DNA of 11,676 bases. It comes from Sulfurimonas sp. GTDB taxonomy: Bacteria > Campylobacterota > Campylobacteria > Campylobacterales > Sulfurimonadaceae. The notes under the pieces are model-generated. The model saw nothing but the letters and a program-made list of their open reading frames with translations, was not told the DNA's origin and ran no database searches. The position numbers and the translations under genes were made by a program. How positions within the stretch are numbered: the first letter of the stretch is position 1; each line of letters opens with the position of its first letter. The stretch is taken from NCBI GenBank assembly GCA_027066935.1, contig JAMOMX010000216.1, positions 1 through 11,676 on the forward strand. Reading direction: 5' to 3'. Shown one piece after another: positions 1 through 5,709 of the stretch.

Positions 1-205
1 TTGGACAAGCTCTGAATAAGCGCATTCCAAATCAAGAAACTCTCAAAAAAGAGATAAAGGCTTGGCAAGATAACCGAAATATAAATACTAAAACTACGGA
101 CTGGAAATTCACGACAAAAGATGCCCGGGTGAAGTTGAAAAAACTTTATCCTACTATTATTGAAACTAAGAACATCTCTTTATGAGTGGTGGGGTACTAG
201 TACTA
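1..205 (+). mobile_element. Right end of an IS630-type insertion sequence
   Basis: The transposase tail ends at 185 and the following bases run into lipoprotein sequence on the other strand. The boundary probably lies between 190 and 205, where there is a 10-bp palindrome, GTACTAGTAC (194-203), containing several TA dinucleotides. IS630 elements duplicate a target TA, so one of these could be the duplication. The left end is outside the window, so the terminal inverted repeat cannot be confirmed and the exact edge is approximate. Confidence 0.55.
3..185 (+). CDS. IS630-family transposase, C-terminal fragment (cut by window edge)
   Basis: This is the last 60 codons of a DDE transposase, the enzyme that moves an IS630-type insertion sequence by cut-and-paste into TA dinucleotides. 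The frame is open from base 3 to the TGA at 183-185. It reads as the typical family tail: an LNKRIP segment, then KEIKAWQ, the block DWKFTTKDAR, and a closing KLKKLYPTI. The catalytic DDE residues lie to the left of the window, so it cannot be judged whether the enzyme is intact. The stop is only tens of bases from what looks like the element's right end, because a minus-strand lipoprotein frame resumes at about 195-205. Family assignment rests on recognised motifs, not on a search. Confidence 0.8.
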   Translation, partial: GQALNKRIPNQETLKKEIKAWQDNRNINTKTTDWKFTTKDARVKLKKLYPTIIETKNISL

Positions 206-588
206 TTCCCATATCCAGAAACCTCAGCTAACATCCACCATCCATGGCCATCTAATATTTTAAGTGAACTACTATTAAAGTAACTGTTGATTTTATAATA
301 TTCATTTTTAAATAATGTTTTTGATTCAAGTATTTTTTTTTTTGAAAAACTAGAAACAATTAATTTTTTTTCAGAACTAATAATTTCAATTCCTAAACAA
401 TCTGATGATTGTTTTGAAAGTTTTAACATTTCAAGTAAATGTTTATTACAATTATATTTACCTGTAATATCTTTTAAGATATTTACATTATCGTTTATAG
501 GTTCCCAATTCTTTGGATAAGGTTTTTTATTTACACAACCTGACATGAGGATAAGGATAGTTAATAATATAAGAATCTTAGTATTCAT
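166..588 (-). CDS. Small lipoprotein, 3' end probably replaced by an IS630 insertion
   Basis: The 140-residue product starts with a lipoprotein signal peptide: N-terminal MNTK, a run of Ile/Leu, and lipobox LMSGC with the modified Cys at residue 18. Residue +2 is Val, which by E. coli rules favours the outer membrane. The remainder is a short polar domain that I do not recognise. The ATG at 588 has AAGGAG (601-596) seven bases upstream. The last 10 or so codons (STSTPPLIKRCS) run antisense into the end of the IS630 element, so the native C-terminus and the cassette's own attC have probably been cut off or displaced. The gene begins directly after the attC core at 602-609, as expected for the next cassette in an array read on the minus strand. 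Function is unknown. Confidence 0.65.
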   Translation of the reverse strand: MNTKILILLTILILMSGCVNKKPYPKNWEPINDNVNILKDITGKYNCNKHLLEMLKLSKQSSDCLGIEIISSEKKLIVSSFSKKKILESKTLFKNEYYKINSYFNSSSLKILDGHGWWMLAEVSGYGNSTSTPPLIKRCS

Positions 589-601
589 TCATAATCTCCT
601 T

Positions 602-674
602 GTTATAACGTTCATCTTGAGCCAATAGTTTTCCGCTCGCGGTAAACTATTGGCTCCTAGTTCTTGTTATATGC
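602..674 (-). other. attC: Integron attC recombination site
   Basis: Read on the minus strand the parts are: R'' GCATATAAC (674-666), 9 unpaired bases, stem arm GAGCCAATAGTTT (656-644), a 12-base variable loop containing CCG/CGG (643-632), the perfectly complementary 13-base arm (631-619), 9 unpaired bases, and R' GTTATAAC (609-602). TATAAC in R'' pairs with GTTATA in R'. This is the folded-hairpin layout that integron integrase recognises, with cleavage expected after the G of R' (609). It starts a few bases after the stop of the propeller gene and ends just before the ribosome binding site of the next gene, which is the normal cassette position. The stem shows no obvious extrahelical base and R' departs from GTTRRRY, so activity is not certain. 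Confidence 0.72.
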
Positions 675-2078
675 GCTGTTTATCATTCATTGTTTAGCTT
701 TTGAACAATAATATCACTTCTACCTTTATTCTTATAAATATCATAGTTTCCAAATGTTCTTCCTGCAATATATGTTTCACCATTTGAATCACTGAAAATT
801 CCATTTATTTTATCAAGAGTTGGTGTACCATATTGAGTTGTCCAAAGTTTTTTTCCATTTTTATGAAACTTTGAAATAAACATATCTGTAATTCCAAGTT
901 TAGAATTACCATCCAAGTTTCCAGCTGTTTTTCCTGCAATGTAAAAATGACCATCTATAATATTAGTTATACTATTGGCTTGTTCCATTTCAGATGTTCC
1001 ATATTGGTTAGTCCAAATAATGGAGCCCTTATTATCAAGTTTTGAAATAAAAATATCATTTAATCCCATATTAGTATTTCCTTCAAAGCTACCTGAAGTA
1101 AATCCAGTTAAATAAATACTTTCTAAATCACTTGAAGAAATAGCATTTGCAAAATCTAAACCGTTTGTACCATACTGTTGTATCCAAATCTGCTTCCCAT
1201 CTTTATCGAGCTTAACAACAACAATATCATAACTACCTTTATTGGTATATCCATTTATGGAACCATTTGTTCTTCCTGAAATGTATATATTGTTGTTCTC
1301 ATCTATTGATATTGCATGTGCAACATCTACCGAAGGTGTGCCAATTTGTCTATTCCATAGTAAATCACCTTTGCTATTAAACTTGCTAATAAACATGTCT
1401 GTGTCACCTAGGTTACTATTATTTGGCATACTCCCTTCAGTATACCCTGCTATATATATATTTCCGTTTTTATCTGAAGCAATGTCATTAGCCCTATCAT
1501 TTGAATTACTGCCGTATTGTTTTATCCATAATCTTTCACCTTGTTTATCAATTTTAATAACAACAACATCTTCTTTTCCTGCATGAGTATTATTTTTAAA
1601 TTGACCACTAGTTGAACCTGTTATATAAATATTTCCAGCTTCATCATTAGTAATTGCATTAGCTTGGTCACCTAATGGTGTACCAAATAACTTTGTCCAT
1701 AATTTCTTTCCACTGTTATCAAATTGTGTAACAAAGATATCATATTCACCTATGTTTTTATTATTCTCAAGATCACCCCATGTATGTCCTGTTGTATAAA
1801 TGTTTCCATTCATATGTGCTGTTATAGCTAATGCTTCATCATATTTTTTTGTTCCATACTGATTTGTCCATTCAATATTACTATTGTCTTTTTTTACAAT
1901 TTTAATTTGTTCAGGCTTACTTTTTTCAGTTACTAAATTAACATAGTCTGAACTTTTTGTATCACATCCTACAAAAAAGTACAGAACGATTATTGGTATG
2001 TAACTTATTTTCAATATTGTCATTATTATTTATCCTTTTGCTGATATTGTAAAATGGTTATTTACTTGAAGCATATAA
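609..2078 (-). mobile_element. Integron gene cassette carrying the beta-propeller lipoprotein
   Basis: The cassette is bounded on its 5' side by GTTATATGC (2079-2071, minus strand) and on its 3' side by the attC at 602-674. If it were excised as a circle, joining after the G at each core would place TTATATGC next to the attC, making R' an exact 9-bp complement of R'' GCATATAAC (674-666). The integrated copy pairs less well because its R' comes from the neighbouring cassette. This mismatch in the array and match in the circle is what known cassettes show. The cassette is about 1470 bp and holds one gene. No integrase gene is present in the window. Confidence 0.65.
683..2023 (-). CDS. Lipoprotein with seven SBBP-type beta-propeller repeats
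   Basis: The 446-residue product has a short hydrophobic signal with a lipobox-like FVGC (Cys20), so it is probably a lipid-anchored extracytoplasmic protein. Asp at +2 would favour the inner membrane by E. coli rules, though this may not hold here. Residues from about 52 to the C-terminus are seven tandem repeats of about 57 residues. Each begins W-x-x-Q-[YI]-G-T, continues A-x-x-I ... G-N-I-Y-I-[TA]-G-x-T, and ends G-x-x-D-[IM]-[FV]-[VI] plus a turn before the next Trp. The first two repeat tryptophans are residues 52 and 109. Seven repeats suit a closed seven-bladed propeller of the SBBP (PF06739-like) type; such domains usually mediate binding, and no catalytic motif is seen. The ATG at 2023 follows AAAGGA (2039-2034). 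It is the only gene of its cassette. The ligand is unknown. Confidence 0.82.
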   Translation of the reverse strand: MTILKISYIPIIVLYFFVGCDTKSSDYVNLVTEKSKPEQIKIVKKDNSNIEWTNQYGTKKYDEALAITAHMNGNIYTTGHTWGDLENNKNIGEYDIFVTQFDNSGKKLWTKLFGTPLGDQANAITNDEAGNIYITGSTSGQFKNNTHAGKEDVVVIKIDKQGERLWIKQYGSNSNDRANDIASDKNGNIYIAGYTEGSMPNNSNLGDTDMFISKFNSKGDLLWNRQIGTPSVDVAHAISIDENNNIYISGRTNGSINGYTNKGSYDIVVVKLDKDGKQIWIQQYGTNGLDFANAISSSDLESIYLTGFTSGSFEGNTNMGLNDIFISKLDNKGSIIWTNQYGTSEMEQANSITNIIDGHFYIAGKTAGNLDGNSKLGITDMFISKFHKNGKKLWTTQYGTPTLDKINGIFSDSNGETYIAGRTFGNYDIYKNKGRSDIIVQKLNNE

Positions 2079-2079
2079 C
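2071..2079 (-). other. 5' cassette core site (GTTATATGC)
   Basis: On the minus strand this nonamer is the exact reverse complement of the R'' box of the attC at 666-674. It would be the junction at which the cassette joined an upstream attC or attI. Nothing on its upstream side (2080-2160) folds as a clear attC, so the preceding site is degraded or of another type. Confidence 0.5.
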
Positions 2080-2120
2080 TTATTCAATGAACATATTATC
2101 ATAAAAACACTCAATAGAAT

Positions 2121-2295
2121 AAATAACGAACAATTAAAATGTATGTTATTTACTAAATATAGTGAAAAATATGCCAATTTAACATTATTTTTTTCTAAAA
2201 GACAAAAAAATAGATATTATCCTTAAAAAATATGTGTTCTTTTAATGCTTTAAAAGCAAATAACAGAACACTTTGTATGTTATTTGGAAAATAAC
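2121..2295. repeat. Clustered AAATAAC/GTTATTT heptamers
   Basis: Two imperfect direct copies of a 28-31 base unit occur at 2121-2151 and 2258-2285. Each begins AAATAAC, has GAACA in its first half, and ends TGTATGTTATTT or ATGTATGTTATTT, so each is also an inverted repeat. A further AAATAAC at 2289-2295 forms a tight palindrome with GTTATTT at 2279-2285 (3-base spacer). One more GTTATTT lies at 2057-2063. They could be operator sites, small hairpins or remnants of recombination cores. Confidence 0.5.
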
Positions 2296-2653
2296 CCATT
2301 AAAAGATCATTATGTTCCTTAAACGAAATATTTTAAATTACTTCAAGAAATACTAAATAAAAATAAGGAATTAAGATAAGTATAGGGTTCACCTCTTATT
2401 TTAATAAATTTATTGCACTTACCCTTGTTGAGCTAGTCTTTTTTTAACTATTTACTTTAGGAAGGAAACATCAGTTGCTGTTTCTTACTTATCAACTCTG
2501 TATTTCTTTGATATAGTGTTTTTTGTTATGTTTTGCTAGAATACTTTATAGTATTTAAGAAGTGAGTTCTTTTACAGTCTCATCGAAAACAAAAAACAAA
2601 TTTTTGTGTTCCACCGTTGCTTAAATTAAACACCATCGCCACCGTCAGGTATA

Positions 2654-2659
2654 AAGGAG
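2654..2659 (+). promoter_or_regulatory. Shine-Dalgarno AAGGAG without a nearby canonical start codon
   Basis: The site decides the start of the zinc-ribbon membrane protein. It is about 185 bp upstream of the first ATG in the frame, and the in-frame sequence between them encodes membrane segments, so translation very probably begins just downstream at a rare codon (ATC 2664 or ATA 2670). Confidence 0.6.
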
Positions 2660-2669
2660 AACCATCTTA

Positions 2670-3236
2670 ATAATAATTGAACTAGCACTATTTATAGGTG
2701 CTTTATATAGAGGATGGGTTGTTGGAGCAATAATTGCATTTATTTGTTTATTAGGAGCACAAATTCTAAGTGTTGAACTTAATATAGAAAGTGAAACATT
2801 TAATTCAACAGTTGAGATAATATTTATTCTGAGTCTTGTAGCAATGATTACTTTTCCTAAAAAGACAAAAGAATTAAAATGTAAGCACTGTAACGCGACT
2901 GTAGATAGAAGTGATTTTAATTGTAAAACTTGCAATAGACCGTTAATAGATATGAGTCTACAAGAGAACTTAAATAAAGATAAGTATTTATTAACAGCAG
3001 TTCTACAAAATCAAAATGACTTTATTAAAATTAAAAATAAAATTATTTCACAATTTAAACAACTTGGATACAACAAAGAGGTTATCAATAAAGATGATAC
3101 TCTTATGTTAAATAGTGATACTATTGAAAAATCATACATACTTGTAAAGCTTCAAGGACATAGTTTATCAATTGAAGCTTTTAGAGCAGAAAAACCAAAT
3201 ATTAAAATTGATGATAAAGGTAACTTTGTTGAATAA
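2670..3236 (+). CDS. Membrane-anchored zinc-ribbon protein, non-canonical start
   Basis: From the ATG at 2844 only 130 residues are read, but the same frame is open back to the TAA at 2652 and encodes plausible protein throughout. Upstream it gives a hydrophobic stretch (IELALFIGALYRG then WVVGAIIAFICLLGA) and a second one (VEIIFILSLVAMITF), so probably two membrane segments. A zinc ribbon follows: CKHC, ten residues, CKTC (about 2880-2935). The rest is a mixed alpha/beta C-terminal domain of about 100 residues that I do not recognise. A strong AAGGAG (2654-2659) precedes the gene, yet the codons after it are ATC (2664), TTA, ATA (2670), ATA, ATT; no ATG, GTG or TTG occurs before 2844. I place the start at ATA 2670, with ATC 2664 as the alternative. 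Function is unknown; a membrane sensor or adaptor is only a guess. Confidence 0.65.
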   Translation: MIIELALFIGALYRGWVVGAIIAFICLLGAQILSVELNIESETFNSTVEIIFILSLVAMITFPKKTKELKCKHCNATVDRSDFNCKTCNRPLIDMSLQENLNKDKYLLTAVLQNQNDFIKIKNKIISQFKQLGYNKEVINKDDTLMLNSDTIEKSYILVKLQGHSLSIEAFRAEKPNIKIDDKGNFVE

Positions 3237-3248
3237 GTATTATTTACT

Positions 3249-3310
3249 ACCTAACAATTTCTAGGCGATGCAATAATTTACCAAAGCAAGAAAATCATTG
3301 CTCTCCTTAA
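3249..3310 (+). repeat. Hairpin between the zinc-ribbon gene and the 5'-nucleotidase gene
   Basis: GCAATAATTT (3270-3279) pairs with AAATCATTGC (3292-3301) with one mismatch around a 12-base loop. ACCTAAC (3249-3255), which fits the integron R'' pattern RYYYAAC, precedes it, but no matching GTTRRRY follows. It may be a weak terminator or mRNA-stabilising stem, or a decayed attC. There is no T-tract, so an efficient intrinsic terminator is unlikely. Confidence 0.35.
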
Positions 3311-3340
3311 ACATTAACTTAAAACAAAAAAAGGAACTCT

Positions 3341-4348
3341 ATGCCACTAGACTTATCGGAATCACTTGTTATAGGAATATCTGCAACTGCTTTATTTGAT
3401 TTATCCGAAGCAGATAAAATCTTTAAAGAAAAAATTGATAAGGATCCTGAAACAGCTATTGAAGAATATCGAAAATATATGCTTGAAAATGAAGACAAAC
3501 CCTTAGAAGATGGAACGGGCATGCCATTAGTTAAAGCTTTACTTAATTTAAATAAATTTCAAAAAGATGAAGAAGCCGCACCTATTGTTGAAGTGATTGT
3601 AATGTCTAGAAATAGCCCTGAAACTGGCTTTAGGGTTCTTAACGAAATTAGAAAAAGGAAATTAAAAATTTCTCGGTCTGCATTTACCGCAGGAGAATCA
3701 AATGTGGATTATCTTGAAGCTTTTTATGTTGATTTATTTCTAACTACAAGTGAAAGTGATGCACAAAAAATTGTAGATAGTAATGTATGTGCAGCAGCAA
3801 TTGTTAAAGCGCCACCAAAATCAAGCGAACATTTAGATGAAAATCAGGTTCGTTTTGCATTCGATGCAGATGCTGTTATTTTTAATGAAGAAAGTGAACT
3901 TATTAATCAAGTAGATGGTTTACCAAGTTTTCATAAAAATGAAGATACTAAACAAAATATTCCTTTAACTATGGGTCCACATGCAAACTTATTAATCAAA
4001 TTATCAAAAATGCAAGAAAGACTACCCGGTCGTATTGAGTTTTCACCTGTAAAACTAGCAATAATGACAGCTAGAAATAGTCCAGCTGAAATGAGAGTCA
4101 TAAAAACACTTAGAGACTGGAATGTATATGTTGATGAAGCATTTTTTCTTGGAGGATTACAAAAAAGTCGTTTTTTAAAAGCTTTTAAACCCCATATATT
4201 TTTTGATGATCAGGATTCTCACTTAGACCCAGCTTCAGGGGATATCCCATCTGCTAAAGTTCTTTATCCTAGTCATTCACCTTTAACAGAGTTAATCAAA
4301 AATAGAAAGAAAGCTAACAAAAACAAGAAAACTAACAGTTTGCCCTAG
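3341..4348 (+). CDS. Cytosolic 5'-nucleotidase (NT5C1-like, PF06189-type)
   Basis: The 335-residue protein matches the bacterial relatives of cytosolic 5'-nucleotidase 1, HAD-superfamily enzymes that remove phosphate from nucleoside monophosphates. The start MPLDLSESLVIGISATALFDL is typical of the family. Other blocks are MSRNSP (88-93), LEAFYVDLFL, the HAD nucleophile region FAFDADAVIF with Asp175/Asp177, the second T/S motif MTARNSP (242-248), DEAFFLGG, and the metal-binding FFDDQDSHL (287-295). All expected catalytic residues appear present, with no signal peptide, and the length is normal for the family. The ATG at 3341 follows AAGGA at a normal distance. The Lys/Asn-rich tail (about 320-335) is probably disordered. 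It sits in an accessory-looking block, so it may modify nucleotide pools or take part in nucleotide-based defence, but nothing in the sequence proves that. Confidence 0.85.
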   Translation: MPLDLSESLVIGISATALFDLSEADKIFKEKIDKDPETAIEEYRKYMLENEDKPLEDGTGMPLVKALLNLNKFQKDEEAAPIVEVIVMSRNSPETGFRVLNEIRKRKLKISRSAFTAGESNVDYLEAFYVDLFLTTSESDAQKIVDSNVCAAAIVKAPPKSSEHLDENQVRFAFDADAVIFNEESELINQVDGLPSFHKNEDTKQNIPLTMGPHANLLIKLSKMQERLPGRIEFSPVKLAIMTARNSPAEMRVIKTLRDWNVYVDEAFFLGGLQKSRFLKAFKPHIFFDDQDSHLDPASGDIPSAKVLYPSHSPLTELIKNRKKANKNKKTNSLP

Positions 4349-4402
4349 CGAAAAAACTATTGCTTACGACAGTTGCTATACATACAATACACAAGGATTA
4401 CT

Positions 4403-4771
4403 TTGATTAACTTAGATAAAAAAATATTTAAAGCATTATCTAACTCTGAAAATGGAGAAGTTAATGCTAATACAGTTTTTTATTATTCGCAAAAAGAAAA
4501 TATTATTTCAGCCAAATACGATGGTGGAGAAATCATCAAAGGTAATATAGTTGGAAAACAGTTAAAAAATGGTGATTTTGATTTTGTCTATCTTCATATT
4601 AATAAAGATGGACAATTAAAGGTTGGTAAATGTTTATCAACTGCTATTTTGGAAGATGGAAAAATAAAACTATTTGAAAAATGGCAATGGCTTAATGATG
4701 ATATGTCATCTGGAACATCTGAACTAATTGAAATCAAAAGGCTATCTAAACAAAATGAAACAAAAAACTAG
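4403..4771 (+). CDS. Small protein resembling the 'N-acetylglutamate synthase'-labelled family
   Basis: The product is about 122 residues. I place the start at TTG 4403, which has AAGGA (4393-4397) five bases upstream; the frame can also be read from TTG 4373, but that has no ribosome site. The sequence INLDKKIFKALSNSENGEV, then a Y-x-G-G-x-I-x-K-G motif, G-K-C in the middle and EKWQW near the end recall short beta-rich proteins often annotated 'n-acetylglutamate synthase' in Bacteroidota and in mobile cassettes. That label has no visible support, as there is no acetyltransferase fold motif and the protein is far too small for ArgA. The end of the gene overlaps the next one, suggesting coupled translation. 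No signal peptide is seen, so it is likely cytoplasmic. Confidence 0.72.
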   Translation: MINLDKKIFKALSNSENGEVNANTVFYYSQKENIISAKYDGGEIIKGNIVGKQLKNGDFDFVYLHINKDGQLKVGKCLSTAILEDGKIKLFEKWQWLNDDMSSGTSELIEIKRLSKQNETKN

Positions 4772-5489
4772 AATTACAGCATTAAATATAGCTGTTGCGC
4801 AGTTAACATCAACATTATTATTACCTATAATTTGGATATTAGTTGGGAGCATAGTTGTTTGGCTTTTAGTAGACACAGAAAAAATTTCAGATAATATTGC
4901 TACTCCTATTTACTACTTAATACTCATTTTAAGTTATTACTTAGGTCTGAAATATTCATTTCATTATGTCTCCAAAAATTTGATTGTTACACAACCAAAT
5001 AAAAGTGCAAAAATATCTAGTTTCTTATTTTATTTTGGATTAATATCAACTTATTTAGGGTTTTACCTTTATACTCAAGAACATAACTATTTAAGAGTAA
5101 TAACATATTTTATAATTGCATTTGTATTTACAACAATGACCAAAAAGTATTTTTCATCCTTAGAACCAGATAATAAGTTAAATGAATATAGCTTTATACT
5201 ACAAATAAGTTTTACTATTATAAACCTTTCATTAGTCATTATGTTAGCCATACTAGCTATATGGTTCATGATGAAATATAATGGAGTATATCTATCTTAT
5301 GTTTTTTTAATAGTTTTTTGGATGGGAAATTATGGATATAAAATAAATAACTTTTTGTTTATCCCTTATTTTTATAAAGATGGTGAACCTAAACCATATA
5401 AAAAAATTATAACTAGTTTACTTTTATCTGTACCAATCAATATATTTTTATTTTATATGATTAGTATAGGAGCATTGTCAAAAGTATAA
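4755..5489 (+). CDS. Polytopic membrane protein of unknown function
   Basis: The 244-residue product has six or seven predicted membrane segments, roughly residues 15-35, 45-68, 85-105, 115-135, 150-175, 180-202 and 218-240, with short polar loops. No transporter or enzyme motif is recognised. ATG 4755 is preferred; an in-frame TTG at 4728 would add nine polar residues. The start lies inside the preceding gene, which ends at 4771, so the two are probably translated as a pair. A likely ribosome site (AAAAGG, ending at 4741) is rather far away, which fits coupling to the upstream stop. Very low GC and many Ile, Leu, Phe and Tyr codons are as expected of an inner-membrane protein in this genome. 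Confidence 0.72.
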   Translation: MKQKTRITALNIAVAQLTSTLLLPIIWILVGSIVVWLLVDTEKISDNIATPIYYLILILSYYLGLKYSFHYVSKNLIVTQPNKSAKISSFLFYFGLISTYLGFYLYTQEHNYLRVITYFIIAFVFTTMTKKYFSSLEPDNKLNEYSFILQISFTIINLSLVIMLAILAIWFMMKYNGVYLSYVFLIVFWMGNYGYKINNFLFIPYFYKDGEPKPYKKIITSLLLSVPINIFLFYMISIGALSKV

Positions 5490-5709
5490 CAGGTACATAA
5501 GGTTTTGGGAAGCAAACTAAAGAGTTATGTGATGCGTATTGCAGAAGATAGGGGGTTGTGCTTTACAGCTTTTTTAAAAACAGATTTTGCTTGATGTTTG
5601 TGCTATATTAATCAATCCAGCATACGCTAAGAAGTGTTTTAAATTCAAAAGAATTTTGAGTTAAGATAAAATTATAGTAGTTTTTTTATCTTTTTGTATT
5701 CCATTAAAT
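5490..5709. other. Intergenic region with possible decayed coding fragments
   Basis: No intact gene is seen. On the plus strand two short frames read like protein: SKLKSYVMRIAEDRGLCF and TAFLKTDFA (about 5509-5594), then in another frame LDVCAILINPAYAKKCF and following (about 5590-5660). Together they could be a gene remnant broken by a frameshift, but no family is recognised. At 5665-5690 GATAAAA/TTTTATC could form a weak stem near the end of the small minus-strand gene. This stretch marks the border between the accessory block and the queC-gltB chromosome. Confidence 0.35.

Larger units (their letters stand above)
2079..2663. other. Gene-free region between divergent transcription units
   Basis: No convincing coding frame is seen in about 585 bp separating the minus-strand cassette from the plus-strand block. 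It holds repeated AAATAAC/GTTATTT heptamers at 2121-2295 and a bulged hairpin at 2234-2271 (GTGTT/AACAC outer arms, CTTTTAA/TTAAAAG inner arms). A weaker stem, GAAACA/TGTTTC, lies near 2465-2485. Promoters for both flanking genes should lie here, but so many AT-rich hexamers are present that I do not choose one. A lost integron platform or a decayed cassette could also explain the gap. Confidence 0.5.

Noticed and set aside
1242..1586. Plus-strand open frame of 114 codons
   Set aside because: It is the antisense shadow of the propeller gene, whose repeats keep the opposite frame open; no ribosome site and no family-like sequence.
683..2023. DNA tandem repeat or satellite
   Set aside because: The repetition is at protein level; the DNA of the seven units has diverged widely, as expected of an old propeller domain.
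2121..2295. CRISPR array
   Set aside because: Only two long units, imperfect and unevenly spaced, with no regular spacers.
2645..2935. Minus-strand open frame of 96 codons
   Set aside because: It lies opposite the membrane segments and zinc ribbon of the 2670-3236 gene, which has a strong ribosome site and conserved CxxC pairs.
3249..3320. Second attC after the zinc-ribbon gene
   Set aside because: An R''-like ACCTAAC and a 10-bp imperfect stem are present, but no matching GTTRRRY core follows and no complementary 5' core lies upstream of the gene, so it is listed only as a hairpin.
3319..3522. Minus-strand open frame of 67 codons
   Set aside because: Ser-rich antisense of the start of the 5'-nucleotidase gene, without a ribosome site.
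4373..4402. TTG 4373 as the start of the small beta-rich gene
   Set aside because: It lacks a ribosome site, while TTG 4403 has AAGGA at ideal distance and begins the family-like INLDKKIFK sequence.
5087..5269. Minus-strand open frame of 60 codons
   Set aside because: Antisense of the polytopic membrane protein gene, with no independent support.
5482..5535. attC after the polytopic membrane gene (TATAAC ... GTTATG)
   Set aside because: The two boxes nearly match but there is no inner stem between them and the spacing is too short for an attC.
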